A program made the translations under genes and the position numbers. The notes under the pieces are model-generated. The model was not told where the DNA came from. It did no database searches and saw nothing but the letters and a program-made list of their open reading frames with translations. From Bacteroidales bacterium (lineage in GTDB: Bacteria > Bacteroidota > Bacteroidia > Bacteroidales > UBA932): a stretch of DNA of 64,000 nucleotides. The stretch's first letter is position 1. Each line of letters opens with the position of its first letter. Shown here one piece after another: positions 1 through 8,305 of this stretch. The stretch spans positions 31,084-95,083 of the forward strand of contig JAFZDJ010000002.1 in the NCBI GenBank assembly GCA_017561265.1, read 5' to 3'.

Positions 1-648
1 TCCTGAAGGCACGTTCCTGTTCTCGGAAGCGATGATCTGGGAGATACCTGCAACAGTAAGTCCGTAAGCCTCAAGCTTGTTAGGGTCACAATAAACCTGA
101 ATCTCACGCTGAGGTGCACCGGCTATGGATACAGTACCTACTCCTGATACACGTGCAAGAGGAGTAGCCACCTTCTCGTCCAGGATCTTGTCAAGAGCCT
201 GATAACTCTGATTGGCTGTTGCAGCCATGATCATGATAGGCATGTCATCCGCACTGAACTTGAAGATCACAGGAAGAGATGCTCCGTCAGGAAGGACGGA
301 ATTCACCATATCCAGCTTGTCTCGTACGTCATTTGTCGCTACGTCGATATCGACACCTTCGATAAATTCGAGAGTGATGAGCGAGATATTCTCCTTTGAA
401 GTGGAAGTCATATCCTTGAGGTCGCTCACACCGTTCAGGGAGTTCTCGAGCACCTTTGTAAGGTTGGTCTCGATATCCTCCGCACTGGCTCCCGGATACG
501 ATGACATCACCATGACGACATTCGCATCGAACTTAGGGAACCTGTCCAATGATATGTTAATCAGCGAAAATACACCGAAGATCGCCATCGCGATGAAGAC
601 CAGCGCCGTGGTGACCGGGTTATTTACCGCTTTTCTGTAAATACTCAT
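1..648 (-). CDS. RND multidrug efflux permease (AcrB/HAE1 family), N-terminal part only
   Basis: This is the first 216 codons of an inner-membrane RND transporter; the rest lies beyond the left edge of the window. The start at 648 gives MSIYRKAVNNPVTTALVF, the usual first transmembrane helix, followed by the porter-domain motifs FPKFDANVVMVMSSYPGASAE and a DKLDMVNSVLP stretch typical of the family. RND permeases pump drugs, bile salts or lipids out of the periplasm by proton antiport together with an adaptor and a TolC-like channel, and both partners lie immediately upstream. The gap to the adaptor stop codon is only 9 bases, so the three genes form one operon. The substrate cannot be told from this fragment. 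Confidence 0.93.
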   Translation of the reverse strand, partial: MSIYRKAVNNPVTTALVFIAMAIFGVFSLINISLDRFPKFDANVVMVMSSYPGASAEDIETNLTKVLENSLNGVSDLKDMTSTSKENISLITLEFIEGVDIDVATNDVRDKLDMVNSVLPDGASLPVIFKFSADDMPIMIMAATANQSYQALDKILDEKVATPLARVSGVGTVSIAGAPQREIQVYCDPNKLEAYGLTVAGISQIIASENRNVPSG

Positions 649-657
649 ATTCTAACC

Positions 658-1686
658 TTATTCGTTTACAATAACCTTAATGCCATCCTTAAGACGGATC
701 ATACCTCCGGTAACAACCTTTGCTCCGTCAGCAATTCCTTCAAGAACCTCATACTCAGTACCCATACGGCGGCCGAGAACCACTTTCTTATAGGTAACTG
801 TACCATCCTCATTGAGAATATATACGAATCTCTCACCTGAGCCCTGCTGCTTTACTACAGCTACGTCAGGAATGACCACGCTGTTGTTGATTCCGAACTG
901 GATTGTCGCTCTCGCGAACATACCCGGGCGGAGTGCGTTGTTATTGTTGTCAACGACAACCTCTACAGTGAATGTACGTGTTGCCGGATCAACTGTAGGA
1001 TAGATCTTTCTGATCTTTCCTGTAAAAGTCTTTCCAGGGAGTGCATCCGCAGTGATGGAAACAGAGTCACCCTTCTTCACCTTTGAGTAATCAGACTCCG
1101 AAACACCAACGAGAAGCTTCACAGGAGCGATCTGCTCTACAACATAGATAGGGGCGCTCATTGCGTACATATCGCCTGCATCATAGTTGCGCGATGTGAT
1201 GACACCATTGATAGGAGATACAAGGGTAGCATTCTCCTTGAGGTTGTCATACTGTGTCTTGCTTACATTGTATGCCATCTCGATTGCATCGAGGTCAGAC
1301 TTTGAAAGTCCGCCTACCTCGTAAAGTTCTCTGAGACGCTTGAGCTCGGTCTCGTTGTTCTTGAGCTGAAGCTCAACCTGTGCGAGCTGTGTCTGGTCCA
1401 TTTCAGCCACTACCTGACCCTTCTTCACGAAGTCTCCGACATCTACAAGAATCCTGCTGATACGTCCTGCAGTCTGAGGAGCGATATTATTCTTGACAAA
1501 AGCCTGAATGGTTGTTGTATAAGTCTCTTCCTGAGGCACTTCACGCACCGATACCTGAGTCACGGACACTGTAGGGTCAACCTCCTCTACAACTGTCTGC
1601 ACAGCATTCTTGTCTTTCAGATTGCCGCAACCTGCAGCCATAACGACAGCAGTTGCAACAGACATGATCTTGAAAATAGTCTTCAT
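658..1686 (-). CDS. RND efflux periplasmic adaptor (HlyD/AcrA family lipoprotein)
   Basis: Membrane fusion protein bridging the inner-membrane permease and the outer-membrane channel. Residues 1-20 form a lipoprotein signal ending in AAGC, so Cys20 is probably lipidated. Next come a biotinyl-lipoyl-like half (APQTAGRISRILVDVGDFVKKGQVVAEMD), a short coiled-coil hairpin (about 105-150), the second lipoyl half (ATLVSPINGVITSR), a beta-barrel and the membrane-proximal domain. At 342 residues it is normal in length for a Bacteroidota AcrA-like adaptor. It sits between the channel gene and the permease gene on the same strand. Confidence 0.94.
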   Translation of the reverse strand: MKTIFKIMSVATAVVMAAGCGNLKDKNAVQTVVEEVDPTVSVTQVSVREVPQEETYTTTIQAFVKNNIAPQTAGRISRILVDVGDFVKKGQVVAEMDQTQLAQVELQLKNNETELKRLRELYEVGGLSKSDLDAIEMAYNVSKTQYDNLKENATLVSPINGVITSRNYDAGDMYAMSAPIYVVEQIAPVKLLVGVSESDYSKVKKGDSVSITADALPGKTFTGKIRKIYPTVDPATRTFTVEVVVDNNNNALRPGMFARATIQFGINNSVVIPDVAVVKQQGSGERFVYILNEDGTVTYKKVVLGRRMGTEYEVLEGIADGAKVVTGGMIRLKDGIKVIVNE

Positions 1687-1704
1687 ATTTTATCTTTCTT
1701 TTAA

Positions 1705-3177
1705 TTATTCGATGAAATCCTGACCGAGGGTCTGCTCAAGCTGAGCCTTCGCCACGACGAAATTATATATAGCCTGATATTCCGCAAGCTGAGCCTGAGT
1801 AAGGGCGAGCTGAGCATCATTGAGCTCGATAAGAGTGCTGCGACCCACCTGATATGCCTTCTCTGCGATTGCATATCCCTTGGCAGCCATGGAAACAGCT
1901 TCCTGAGCTGAATAGTAGCTCTTCATATTTGTCTCCATTGTAGTGAGGCTCTGACGGATGGCTATCTTGAGCTGACGCTCTGTATTCTCTGTCTGGAGCT
2001 GAACCTGCTGGTACTGGTTCTTGGCCTGACGGATCTGCTGATAGCGCTTTCCACCTGCAAAGATCGGGATATTGAGGCTGAGACCTACATAAGAATATGG
2101 AGTCCAGCGGTATTCGCTGAAGTTGAAGTCATTGGTCATTGCGTTCATGCTGAAGTTGAACGCGAGTGAAAGCGATGGAATAGAAGCATACTTCTGGAGC
2201 TTCACTGTCTCCGCGAGCATCTCGGACTGGATTGCAAGCTGCTTCATTGTCGTATTCCTGTCGAGATCGATGCTGTCATGCTGGTTCATGTCGTAAAGCA
2301 TGTGGGTAGCATAGTCACCAAGCTGTCCGGCAACGTCAAGATTCATGTCAAGATCCACACCGAGGACAGCCTTGAGCTGCCACAATGCAAGGATGATCGA
2401 ACTCTCGGCATTGTAAACGTTAGGAACTGCATTTGCCACTGTAGTGCTTGCTCTGAGAAGCTCCATCTCCGAAATCTTCTCTGCATCGAACTTCTTCTTA
2501 GCCTCCTCGTAGTTGCTTACGGCATTCTTATACACCTCATTGTAGACATTGAACGCCTCCTTGGCAAGAAGGGTGGCGAAAAATGCATTCTTCACCTGAG
2601 TCACGGTCTCAAGACGCGATGAACGTGCCTTCTCAACTGCAAGCTCTACATCAAGAGCTGAAATGTCCAGAGACTTCCAAAGCTGTGCATTCACAAGAGG
2701 CATAGCCGCAGTCACACCACCTGTATAGGTATTCCAACGTCCTACCTCCATTCCGCCGCCGTTTGAAGACGGCTTCTTATCTGCACCGGCATCAGGAATT
2801 TCGACACCATCTGGAAGTTCGGTCTCACCGCCTTCTCCAGCTCCGCCGCCAAGCATTCCACCGAGCGAGCTCATGTCGAAGTCCATGTACATCACCTGCT
2901 TCTTGATGGTTCTCTGATATGCCGCCGACGCATCGATCTGCGGGAAGAGGGCTGCATAAGCGCCCTTCTTGGCATATCCTGTCCTTTCAATCTCCATGTC
3001 GGCAACCTTCACCGACACATTCTCGCTCAAGGCAATCTCGAGCGCTTCTTCCAAAGTGATTACAACCGGAGTTTCTGCATTCTCTGGCTCAGTATTTGTC
3101 TGAACCTGCGCAAAAGCAGACAACGAAGTGAGCAGAAAGCCCGCTGCGATCACTGTAGTTACCACTGTTTTTTTCAT
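1705..3177 (-). CDS. TolC-like outer-membrane efflux channel
   Basis: Outer-membrane factor of the tripartite pump. I place the start at 3177, giving a standard signal peptide (MKKTVVTTVIAAGFLLTSLSAFAQ). The frame stays open upstream to 3258, but that adds 27 residues without signal character. The roughly 490-residue product has the two-fold repeat of long helices and short beta segments of the OEP family. An example is the NDAQLALTQAQLAEYQAIYNF helix near the C terminus. A Gly/Glu-rich insert (MLGGGAGEGGETELPDG) lies in the first beta/loop region. It is the first gene of the efflux operon, diverging from an AraC-type regulator. Confidence 0.92.
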   Translation of the reverse strand: MKKTVVTTVIAAGFLLTSLSAFAQVQTNTEPENAETPVVITLEEALEIALSENVSVKVADMEIERTGYAKKGAYAALFPQIDASAAYQRTIKKQVMYMDFDMSSLGGMLGGGAGEGGETELPDGVEIPDAGADKKPSSNGGGMEVGRWNTYTGGVTAAMPLVNAQLWKSLDISALDVELAVEKARSSRLETVTQVKNAFFATLLAKEAFNVYNEVYKNAVSNYEEAKKKFDAEKISEMELLRASTTVANAVPNVYNAESSIILALWQLKAVLGVDLDMNLDVAGQLGDYATHMLYDMNQHDSIDLDRNTTMKQLAIQSEMLAETVKLQKYASIPSLSLAFNFSMNAMTNDFNFSEYRWTPYSYVGLSLNIPIFAGGKRYQQIRQAKNQYQQVQLQTENTERQLKIAIRQSLTTMETNMKSYYSAQEAVSMAAKGYAIAEKAYQVGRSTLIELNDAQLALTQAQLAEYQAIYNFVVAKAQLEQTLGQDFIE

Positions 3178-3204
3178 CTTATAAATACACTGATTTTCAA
3201 GGCG

Positions 3205-3212
3205 CAAAAATA
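3205..3212 (-). promoter_or_regulatory. -7 element of the efflux operon promoter
   Basis: On the minus strand this reads TATTTTTG, matching the Bacteroidota TAnnTTTG -7 consensus, 27 bases upstream of the TolC-like start codon. No clear TTTG -33 element is visible, which would suit an activator-dependent promoter. Confidence 0.5.
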
Positions 3213-3241
3213 CAACAAAATTCGAGCCGATTAACACATTA

Positions 3242-3270
3242 TTTTGGTCTGAAATCATATAGTTTTGGTC
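3242..3270. promoter_or_regulatory. direct repeat, candidate AraC-type operator
   Basis: TTTTGGTC occurs at 3242-3249 and again at 3263-3270, exactly 21 bases apart (two helical turns). It lies in the intergenic region between the efflux operon and the divergent AraC-family gene. The second copy overlaps the -33 element of the regulator. AraC-family proteins commonly bind direct half-sites spaced about 21 bp; binding here is inferred. Confidence 0.4.
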
Positions 3271-3295
3271 ATATCTTCTAATTTATCTATCTTTG
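3264..3295 (+). promoter_or_regulatory. promoter of the AraC-family regulator
   Basis: TTTG (3264-3267) and TATCTTTG (3288-3295) are separated by 20 bases, a full match to the Bacteroidota primary-sigma consensus. Transcription would start near 3302, just before the chosen ATG at 3314. Confidence 0.7.
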
Positions 3296-3313
3296 GGCGA
3301 GAAATGGAATAAT

Positions 3314-4252
3314 ATGAGCGAAAAAAAGTCAAAAGCCTCGATACCTGCCGTATTGTTCGGTGCCAAAAACGTAACCAGAGTCGGTTACATCGACGAATAC
3401 ATATTCGCGTGCGAGATCAAAGGAGAAGACCATATTGTCTACAGCAAGCCGCGCAGACCAAAATATCATCTCGTCATCATCGTACTGGAAGGAAACATCC
3501 AGATCATAATCAATGGAGAAAAATTCTCGTTCGGAAAGAACACGTACATAAACCTCCCCACATGGTCCGACATCTATGAAATAAAATACGACAAGGATTT
3601 CCACGCCATGGCGACAGCCACAGACAGGAGCGTGGTCGAAGACATATTTCAGAACAGGAACCCCTTCCCTCTCGACTTCAGATTCAGGATAGATCACAGC
3701 ATAGGAGGCGACATTATCGACAAGGAAGACATTGTCATCCTGAAAAGGGATATCAGCAACATGATAACTGCCCTATCCAACAAGGATCATCTGTTTGCAG
3801 AGGAAATCAACTATGCATATTTCTACATTCTCCTTACCGACATGGCAGACATGATATGGAAAAGATATGGCAAGGGAGTACCGTCTCACCATACGGAGAT
3901 GTCACGATCGGACGAGATCATGAAAGATTTTGCAGAGCTTCTGGTGAAGCATGTCCATAAGGAGACTTCCGTGGAATTTTATGCTGAAAAGCTCTGTATA
4001 TCAAAGCAATACCTATCGCTCATAGTCAAGGACAAGACAAGGGTCACGATAGGGACAATAATCTCAGCAATGAGGGCAGAAGCTGCCGCCAGACTCCTGA
4101 GAGACCCTAAGAACACCATACAGCAGGTCGCGGAAGAACTGTCCTTTGCAGACCAGTCATCCTTTGGAAAATTCTTCAAGAAGCACTCCGGTGTATCTCC
4201 ACTAAGATACAGGCAGAATCTGCGCAAGACCCTTCTTACACTTCGGCAGTAA
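3314..4252 (+). CDS. AraC-family transcriptional regulator
   Basis: The 312-residue protein has a cupin-like N-terminal sensor half and a C-terminal double helix-turn-helix of about 85 residues (VEFYAEKLCISKQYLSLIVK, then TIQQVAEELSFADQSSFGKF and GVSPLRYRQ), the AraC/XylS signature. The start is ATG at 3314, 12 bases after the predicted transcription start; an upstream TTG in the same frame overlaps the -7 box and is unlikely. It is divergent from the RND operon with a 136-base gap, so it probably controls that operon and itself. The 3' end overlaps the convergent deacylase gene by 17 bases. Confidence 0.9.
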   Translation: MSEKKSKASIPAVLFGAKNVTRVGYIDEYIFACEIKGEDHIVYSKPRRPKYHLVIIVLEGNIQIIINGEKFSFGKNTYINLPTWSDIYEIKYDKDFHAMATATDRSVVEDIFQNRNPFPLDFRFRIDHSIGGDIIDKEDIVILKRDISNMITALSNKDHLFAEEINYAYFYILLTDMADMIWKRYGKGVPSHHTEMSRSDEIMKDFAELLVKHVHKETSVEFYAEKLCISKQYLSLIVKDKTRVTIGTIISAMRAEAAARLLRDPKNTIQQVAEELSFADQSSFGKFFKKHSGVSPLRYRQNLRKTLLTLRQ

Positions 4253-4778
4253 CGTCGAGCCACTCATACTCTCCACCCCAGATCTCAAGAAATCTCATGA
4301 AATCCTCATTCGAGAGAACTACGCTGGCAGTGTTGTCGCATGGATGGAAACTTACTTTTTCCGCATCCTTCAAGTCCTTGTCAAGGAAAAGCTTCACTCT
4401 ATGCCCGTTGGGGAAATGTTCCTTTGTAAGCTCCTCGGTATAAGGATCATGCATCAGACCAAGAGGAGATACGGAACCAGGCAAAAGGCCAAGACAACGC
4501 TCCATTCGTTCAGCCGATGCAAATGAAAGCTTGCCCTGCTTGAGCATATGCTCGAGAGAATGGATCTGCATTTCCTTATGACATTCGAAGACCACGAGAT
4601 AGTGGCGGTTTCCCTTGTGGTTACGGAAGAAGAGGTTCTTGCAATGGGTCGAATCTATTTCTTTCCAGTATTCCAGAGCCAGCTCAATGGTAGGAAGAGG
4701 CGGATGAGTATGAAGCTTATAGCCGAGGCCATGCTCTTCAAGGAAGGCAAGCACCTCGGCGATTCTTTTGTTTTCCAT
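4236..4778 (-). CDS. ProX/PrdX-type prolyl-tRNA editing deacylase (YbaK-like)
   Basis: Stand-alone editing domain of 180 residues expected to hydrolyse mischarged tRNA(Pro), such as Ala-tRNA(Pro), in the cytoplasm. The family pattern is visible in YKLHTHPPLPTIELALEYW, HCKNLFFRNHKGNRHYLVV (conserved Lys and the K-x-LFL-like stretch), GLLPGSVSPLGL and the C-terminal FHPCDNTASVVLSNEDF. Its start codon shares one base with the stop of lgt (TAATG), indicating translational coupling. The convergent AraC gene overlaps its 3' end by 17 bases. Confidence 0.85.
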   Translation of the reverse strand: MENKRIAEVLAFLEEHGLGYKLHTHPPLPTIELALEYWKEIDSTHCKNLFFRNHKGNRHYLVVFECHKEMQIHSLEHMLKQGKLSFASAERMERCLGLLPGSVSPLGLMHDPYTEELTKEHFPNGHRVKLFLDKDLKDAEKVSFHPCDNTASVVLSNEDFMRFLEIWGGEYEWLDVTAEV

Positions 4779-5659
4779 TATTTGTTGAGACTTTTTGCGA
4801 AATGGGTAGGCTCTGACTTCTTTTTCTGCGGATGAACTATCATCGCAGGCTGTTTCTTTATCTGGCTATATACAAGGAAGCCGATGCCCAGAAGAATGAA
4901 AGGAATGCTGAGCCACTGACCCATATTCAGAACCATGTCCTGCTCGAAGCCTACCTGAGGCTCCTTGATGAATTCAATAAGGAAACGCATTCCGAAGCAT
5001 CCGATGAAGAATGTTCCGATAAAGAATCCTCTATGGAGCTTAGGCAGTCTGTATTTATACATCAGCACCTGGAACACTCCGAGAAGGAAATAGCTCAAAG
5101 CCTCATAGAGCTGGGTCGGATGCTTCGGTTCTGTCTCGCCGCGAAGCTCGAAGATGAAGCCCCAAGGCAGATTTGTCACATCGCCATATATCTCGGAATT
5201 GAAGAGATTACCGAGACGGATGAATGTGGCCGCGAAACATACAGCAATTGCAAGATGGTCCAGAATCCACACGAAATCAAAGTCATACTTTCGGCCGTAA
5301 TGTCTTGCAAACCACCACATTGCAATAAACAATGCTATGGTACCGCCATGACTGGCAAGACCGCCTTTCCATGGCATGAATATTTCCCAGAAACCCTGCC
5401 AGCTGCCAAGATAATAGTCCGGCTGGTAGAAGAGGCAATGTCCGAGGCGGGCACCGACGATGGTACCGATGAGAAGTGTGTAGAGAAGTGGATCCAGCAA
5501 TGTTTCCGGAACACCTTCTCTTCTGAAGAATCCTCTGAAAATGAACCATCCGAGAATGAATCCCGAAATGAAAAGCAGGGAGTACCACCTTATTGAAAAG
5601 GCTCCGATGCTGAATAGCTCAGGACTCACATGCCAGTTTACCACCAATGTCTCAAACAT
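4778..5659 (-). CDS. lgt: prolipoprotein diacylglyceryl transferase
   Basis: Inner-membrane enzyme that transfers diacylglycerol from phosphatidylglycerol to the lipobox cysteine of prolipoproteins, the first step of lipoprotein maturation. The 293 residues contain several transmembrane segments, FSIRWYSLLFISGF near the start, the HGG motif in KGGLASHGGTIALF, and the signature RLGNLFNSEIYG. The C-terminal extension is Lys-rich. Many lipoproteins in this window depend on this activity. It has its own promoter behind the pgk terminator and is coupled to the deacylase gene. Confidence 0.96.
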   Translation of the reverse strand: MFETLVVNWHVSPELFSIGAFSIRWYSLLFISGFILGWFIFRGFFRREGVPETLLDPLLYTLLIGTIVGARLGHCLFYQPDYYLGSWQGFWEIFMPWKGGLASHGGTIALFIAMWWFARHYGRKYDFDFVWILDHLAIAVCFAATFIRLGNLFNSEIYGDVTNLPWGFIFELRGETEPKHPTQLYEALSYFLLGVFQVLMYKYRLPKLHRGFFIGTFFIGCFGMRFLIEFIKEPQVGFEQDMVLNMGQWLSIPFILLGIGFLVYSQIKKQPAMIVHPQKKKSEPTHFAKSLNK

Positions 5660-5679
5660 AATCTTCTATTTTAGGTCTG

Positions 5680-5687
5680 CAAAGATA
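5680..5687 (-). promoter_or_regulatory. -7 element for lgt
   Basis: Minus-strand TATCTTTG, an exact TAnnTTTG match, 20 bases upstream of the lgt start and just downstream of the pgk terminator. Confidence 0.6.
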
Positions 5688-5720
5688 GCAATTAGACGTG
5701 CATTCTACATAAAAACTACA

Positions 5721-5753
5721 AAAAAAAGAGGCCGATGACCATTCATCGACCTC
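5721..5753 (-). terminator. intrinsic terminator of pgk
   Basis: On the minus strand an 11-bp stem (GAGGTCGATGA with TCATCGGCCTC, one G-U pair) and a 4-base loop are followed by a run of seven T. It begins 22 bases after the pgk stop. Confidence 0.85.
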
Positions 5754-5775
5754 AAGTCTTATCAATTTCGGATGA

Positions 5776-7026
5776 TTACTTGCGGATAGCAGCGATACCT
5801 GGGAGCTCCTTGCCCTCGAGGTACTCGAGCATTGCACCACCACCTGTAGATACGTAGCTTACCTTGTCAGCGTAACCCATCTGAGTAACAGCTGCTACAG
5901 AGTCACCACCACCTACGAGAGTGAATGCACCATTCTCTGCTGTTGCCTTTGCAAGGATCTCAGCGATACGGTTTGTACCCTTTGCGAATGCAGGAATCTC
6001 AAACACGCCTACAGGACCGTTCCAGAGGATAGTCTTTGAGTTCATGAGAACCTCCTCCCAAGTTGCGAGTGTGCTAGGAGCTGCGTCCATACCCTCCCAA
6101 CCGTCTGGAATCTCAGTGTTGAGGCAGATCTTTGTGTTAGCGTCGTTAGAGAAATCGTCAGCGATGACAACCTCCTTTGAGAGATAGATCTTTACGCCCT
6201 TCTCCTCAGCCTTCTTGAGTGTATCGAGTGCGAGCTGCATCTGATCGTCCTCACAAAGTGAACGTCCGATCTTACCGCCCTGAGCCTTCTTGAATGTGTA
6301 AACCATACCACCACCGATGATCATGTTGTCAACAGCGTCGAAGAGCTTCTCGATGATAGTGATCTTTGAAGATACCTTTGCACCACCTACGATAGCAGTT
6401 ACAGGGTGCTCCGGAGTCTTGAGAACGTGGTCGATAGCCTTGATCTCACCTTCCATCACATAACCGAACATCTTGTCGTTAGGGAAGTAGTCAGCGATGA
6501 GAGCTGTAGAAGCGTGAGCACGGTGAGCCGTACCGAATGCATCGTTGATGTAGCAGTCAGCGTAAGAAGCAAGCTTCTTCACGAACTCCTTCTGGTTCTC
6601 CTTTACAACTGCCTTGGCAGCCTTCTTCTCCTCGTCAGTAGCGAACTCGCCTCTTGGCTTGCCTTCCTCCTCAGCATAGAAACGGAGGTTCTCGAGAACG
6701 AGGCACTCACCCATCTTGAGGGCAGCAACCTGAGCATCTGCAGCCTGGCAGTCGTCAGCGAACTTTACAGGTGCGCCGAGGAGCTCCTCTACGCGACCGA
6801 GGATGTGCTTGAGAGAGAACTTCTCAGTAACGCCCTTCGGACGACCGAGGTGTGACATGACGATAACAGCACCGCCCTTCTCAAGAACCTTCTTGAGTGT
6901 AGGGATAGCAGCACGGATACGTGTGTCATCAGTAATCTCCATCTTCTCGTTGAGTGGAACGTTGAAGTCTACGCGGACAATTGCCTTCTTGCCTGCGAAA
7001 TCGTAAGTGTCAATAAACTGTTGCAT
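5776..7026 (-). CDS. pgk: phosphoglycerate kinase
   Basis: Glycolytic enzyme converting 1,3-bisphosphoglycerate and ADP to 3-phosphoglycerate and ATP in the cytoplasm. The 416 residues cover the whole family: [10 protein letters not shown] at the start, MSHLGRPKG, the substrate-binding [23 protein letters not shown], and the C-terminal nucleotide-binding GGGDSVAAV. It has its own promoter and terminator, so it is monocistronic. Codon use looks strongly biased, as expected for a highly expressed gene. Confidence 0.98.
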   Translation of the reverse strand: MQQFIDTYDFAGKKAIVRVDFNVPLNEKMEITDDTRIRAAIPTLKKVLEKGGAVIVMSHLGRPKGVTEKFSLKHILGRVEELLGAPVKFADDCQAADAQVAALKMGECLVLENLRFYAEEEGKPRGEFATDEEKKAAKAVVKENQKEFVKKLASYADCYINDAFGTAHRAHASTALIADYFPNDKMFGYVMEGEIKAIDHVLKTPEHPVTAIVGGAKVSSKITIIEKLFDAVDNMIIGGGMVYTFKKAQGGKIGRSLCEDDQMQLALDTLKKAEEKGVKIYLSKEVVIADDFSNDANTKICLNTEIPDGWEGMDAAPSTLATWEEVLMNSKTILWNGPVGVFEIPAFAKGTNRIAEILAKATAENGAFTLVGGGDSVAAVTQMGYADKVSYVSTGGGAMLEYLEGKELPGIAAIRK

Positions 7027-7063
7027 AATTGTATAGAATGTTTGTTGTTTTCCTAAATCCGAG

Positions 7064-7071
7064 CAAATTTA
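7064..7071 (-). promoter_or_regulatory. -7 element for pgk
   Basis: Minus-strand TAAATTTG, an exact TAnnTTTG match, 37 bases upstream of the pgk start codon. It diverges from the methyltransferase promoter. Confidence 0.6.
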
Positions 7072-7101
7072 GCAATTTTCGGGGAAATACAATAAAATAA
7101 G

Positions 7102-7109
7102 TATCTTTG
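7102..7109 (+). promoter_or_regulatory. -7 element for the methyltransferase gene
   Basis: TATCTTTG, 19 bases upstream of the ATG at 7129. A TTTC at 7077-7080 lies 21 bases further upstream as a weak -33 element. Confidence 0.6.
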
Positions 7110-7128
7110 CGCAAATTTTCAACGCACT

Positions 7129-8064
7129 ATGATGACTATTGAAAGCCCAGGAGCATTCTGGAAAGACTATGAACTCATTGATTCAGGCAATTTCGAGAAG
7201 CTTGAAAGATTCGGTCCCTTCATCATGGCTCGCCCCGAGCCTAAAGCCTTATGGGACAAGTCCCTCTCCGACGGAGAATGGAACAAGATGATCCACACCC
7301 GCTTCAAGACAGGTGCCGGATTCGGAAAGGCCGGCAAGGAGGACAGCGGCACATGGGAGCGCAAGAGAAAGATGGATGACCAGTGGTACATCCGTTACAA
7401 CGGCGCACAGGAAGGTCTCGATTTCTCATTGAGACTCGGTCTGACTTCATTCAAGCATGTCGGTGTCTTCCCTGAGCAGTCATCCAACTGGGAATACATA
7501 TACAGACAGACCCGCGCCCTCGTAGAAAAGGCAGAGGCTGAAGGAAAACCGAAGCCACGTGTGCTGAACCTCTTCGCATACACCGGAGCCGCATCACTGG
7601 CGGCAAAGGCAGCAGGAGCGGATGTCACTCATCTGGACTCTGTGCGTCAGGTAGTTACATGGGCTCGAGGAAACATGGAAGCCAGCCGCATGGACAACAT
7701 CAGATGGATTGTAGAAGATGCACTGAAATTCGCACGTCGCGAGGCCAAGAGAGGCAACACATACCAGGGAATCATCCTCGACCCTCCTGCATACGGACAC
7801 GGACCTGACGGAGAAAAATGGAAGCTGGACGAATGCCTCAACGAAATGCTCCAGTGCGTGGCCGCAATCCTTGCGCCACAGGACAGCTTCATGGTCCTCA
7901 ACCTCTATTCGAACGGCTATTCCGCAGTCCTCGGAGAGACCATCGTAAAGCAGGCCTTCTGCCTCAAGAACGCCTACAAGTCCCTCGACTTCGGAGAGCT
8001 CGTCCTCCGCGACTCCTACGGCAAGAACCTGCCGCTCAGCGTGTTCGTAAGACTGGCGAGATAG
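7129..8064 (+). CDS. class I SAM-dependent methyltransferase (RlmI/COG1092-like)
   Basis: The C-terminal two thirds form a Rossmann methyltransferase: motif I is VLNLFAYTGAASLAAKAAGA, then HLDSVRQVVTWARGNM, and the catalytic-type LDPPAYGHG motif. This layout resembles RlmI-like rRNA cytosine-C5 methyltransferases, but the N terminus (EYIYRQT, RFKTGAGFG) lacks a recognisable PUA domain, so the substrate is unknown. It is a common stand-alone gene in Bacteroidales. ATG codons at 7129 and 7132 are both possible starts. It diverges from pgk. Confidence 0.8.
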   Translation: MMTIESPGAFWKDYELIDSGNFEKLERFGPFIMARPEPKALWDKSLSDGEWNKMIHTRFKTGAGFGKAGKEDSGTWERKRKMDDQWYIRYNGAQEGLDFSLRLGLTSFKHVGVFPEQSSNWEYIYRQTRALVEKAEAEGKPKPRVLNLFAYTGAASLAAKAAGADVTHLDSVRQVVTWARGNMEASRMDNIRWIVEDALKFARREAKRGNTYQGIILDPPAYGHGPDGEKWKLDECLNEMLQCVAAILAPQDSFMVLNLYSNGYSAVLGETIVKQAFCLKNAYKSLDFGELVLRDSYGKNLPLSVFVRLAR

Positions 8065-8182
8065 TAAAGACCATTACTAGAAGATGATACTATAATACTT
8101 GTACACAACGGACAGAACCTCCATCACACCAAAAGACAGAAAATGTTTTCAACATTCATGGGGTATTGCTGATCCAAATTAT

Positions 8183-8280
8183 TATATTTGCAACAAGTCT
8201 GATTACCGTGGTACGGTAGAGTTCCACAACGCGATATGGGTATAGTCGTATAGCCCGTATTGCGTTTTTTTTGTTTTTAT
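8183..8280 (+). ncRNA. short structured leader or small RNA ending in an intrinsic terminator
   Basis: A TATATTTG -7 box (8183-8190) is followed by a small hairpin (ACCGT/ACGGT, 8205-8217). A second stem (8228-8241 with 8253-8266, about 14 bp including three G-U pairs) leads into a run of eight T at 8265-8272. This would give a transcript of roughly 75 nt that stops 25-30 bases before the ORF6N-type pseudogene. It could be a free small RNA, an attenuator leader, or the distal terminator of the methyltransferase gene 165 bases upstream. No RNA family was recognised. Confidence 0.45.
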
Positions 8281-8305
8281 ACGGCAAGAAAATACGTGAT
8301 GAATC

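Noticed and set aside
4832..5596. Long open frame (254 codons) on the plus strand opposite lgt
   Set aside because: lgt is a clear, complete enzyme on the other strand. The antisense frame has no family likeness and arises from codon bias.
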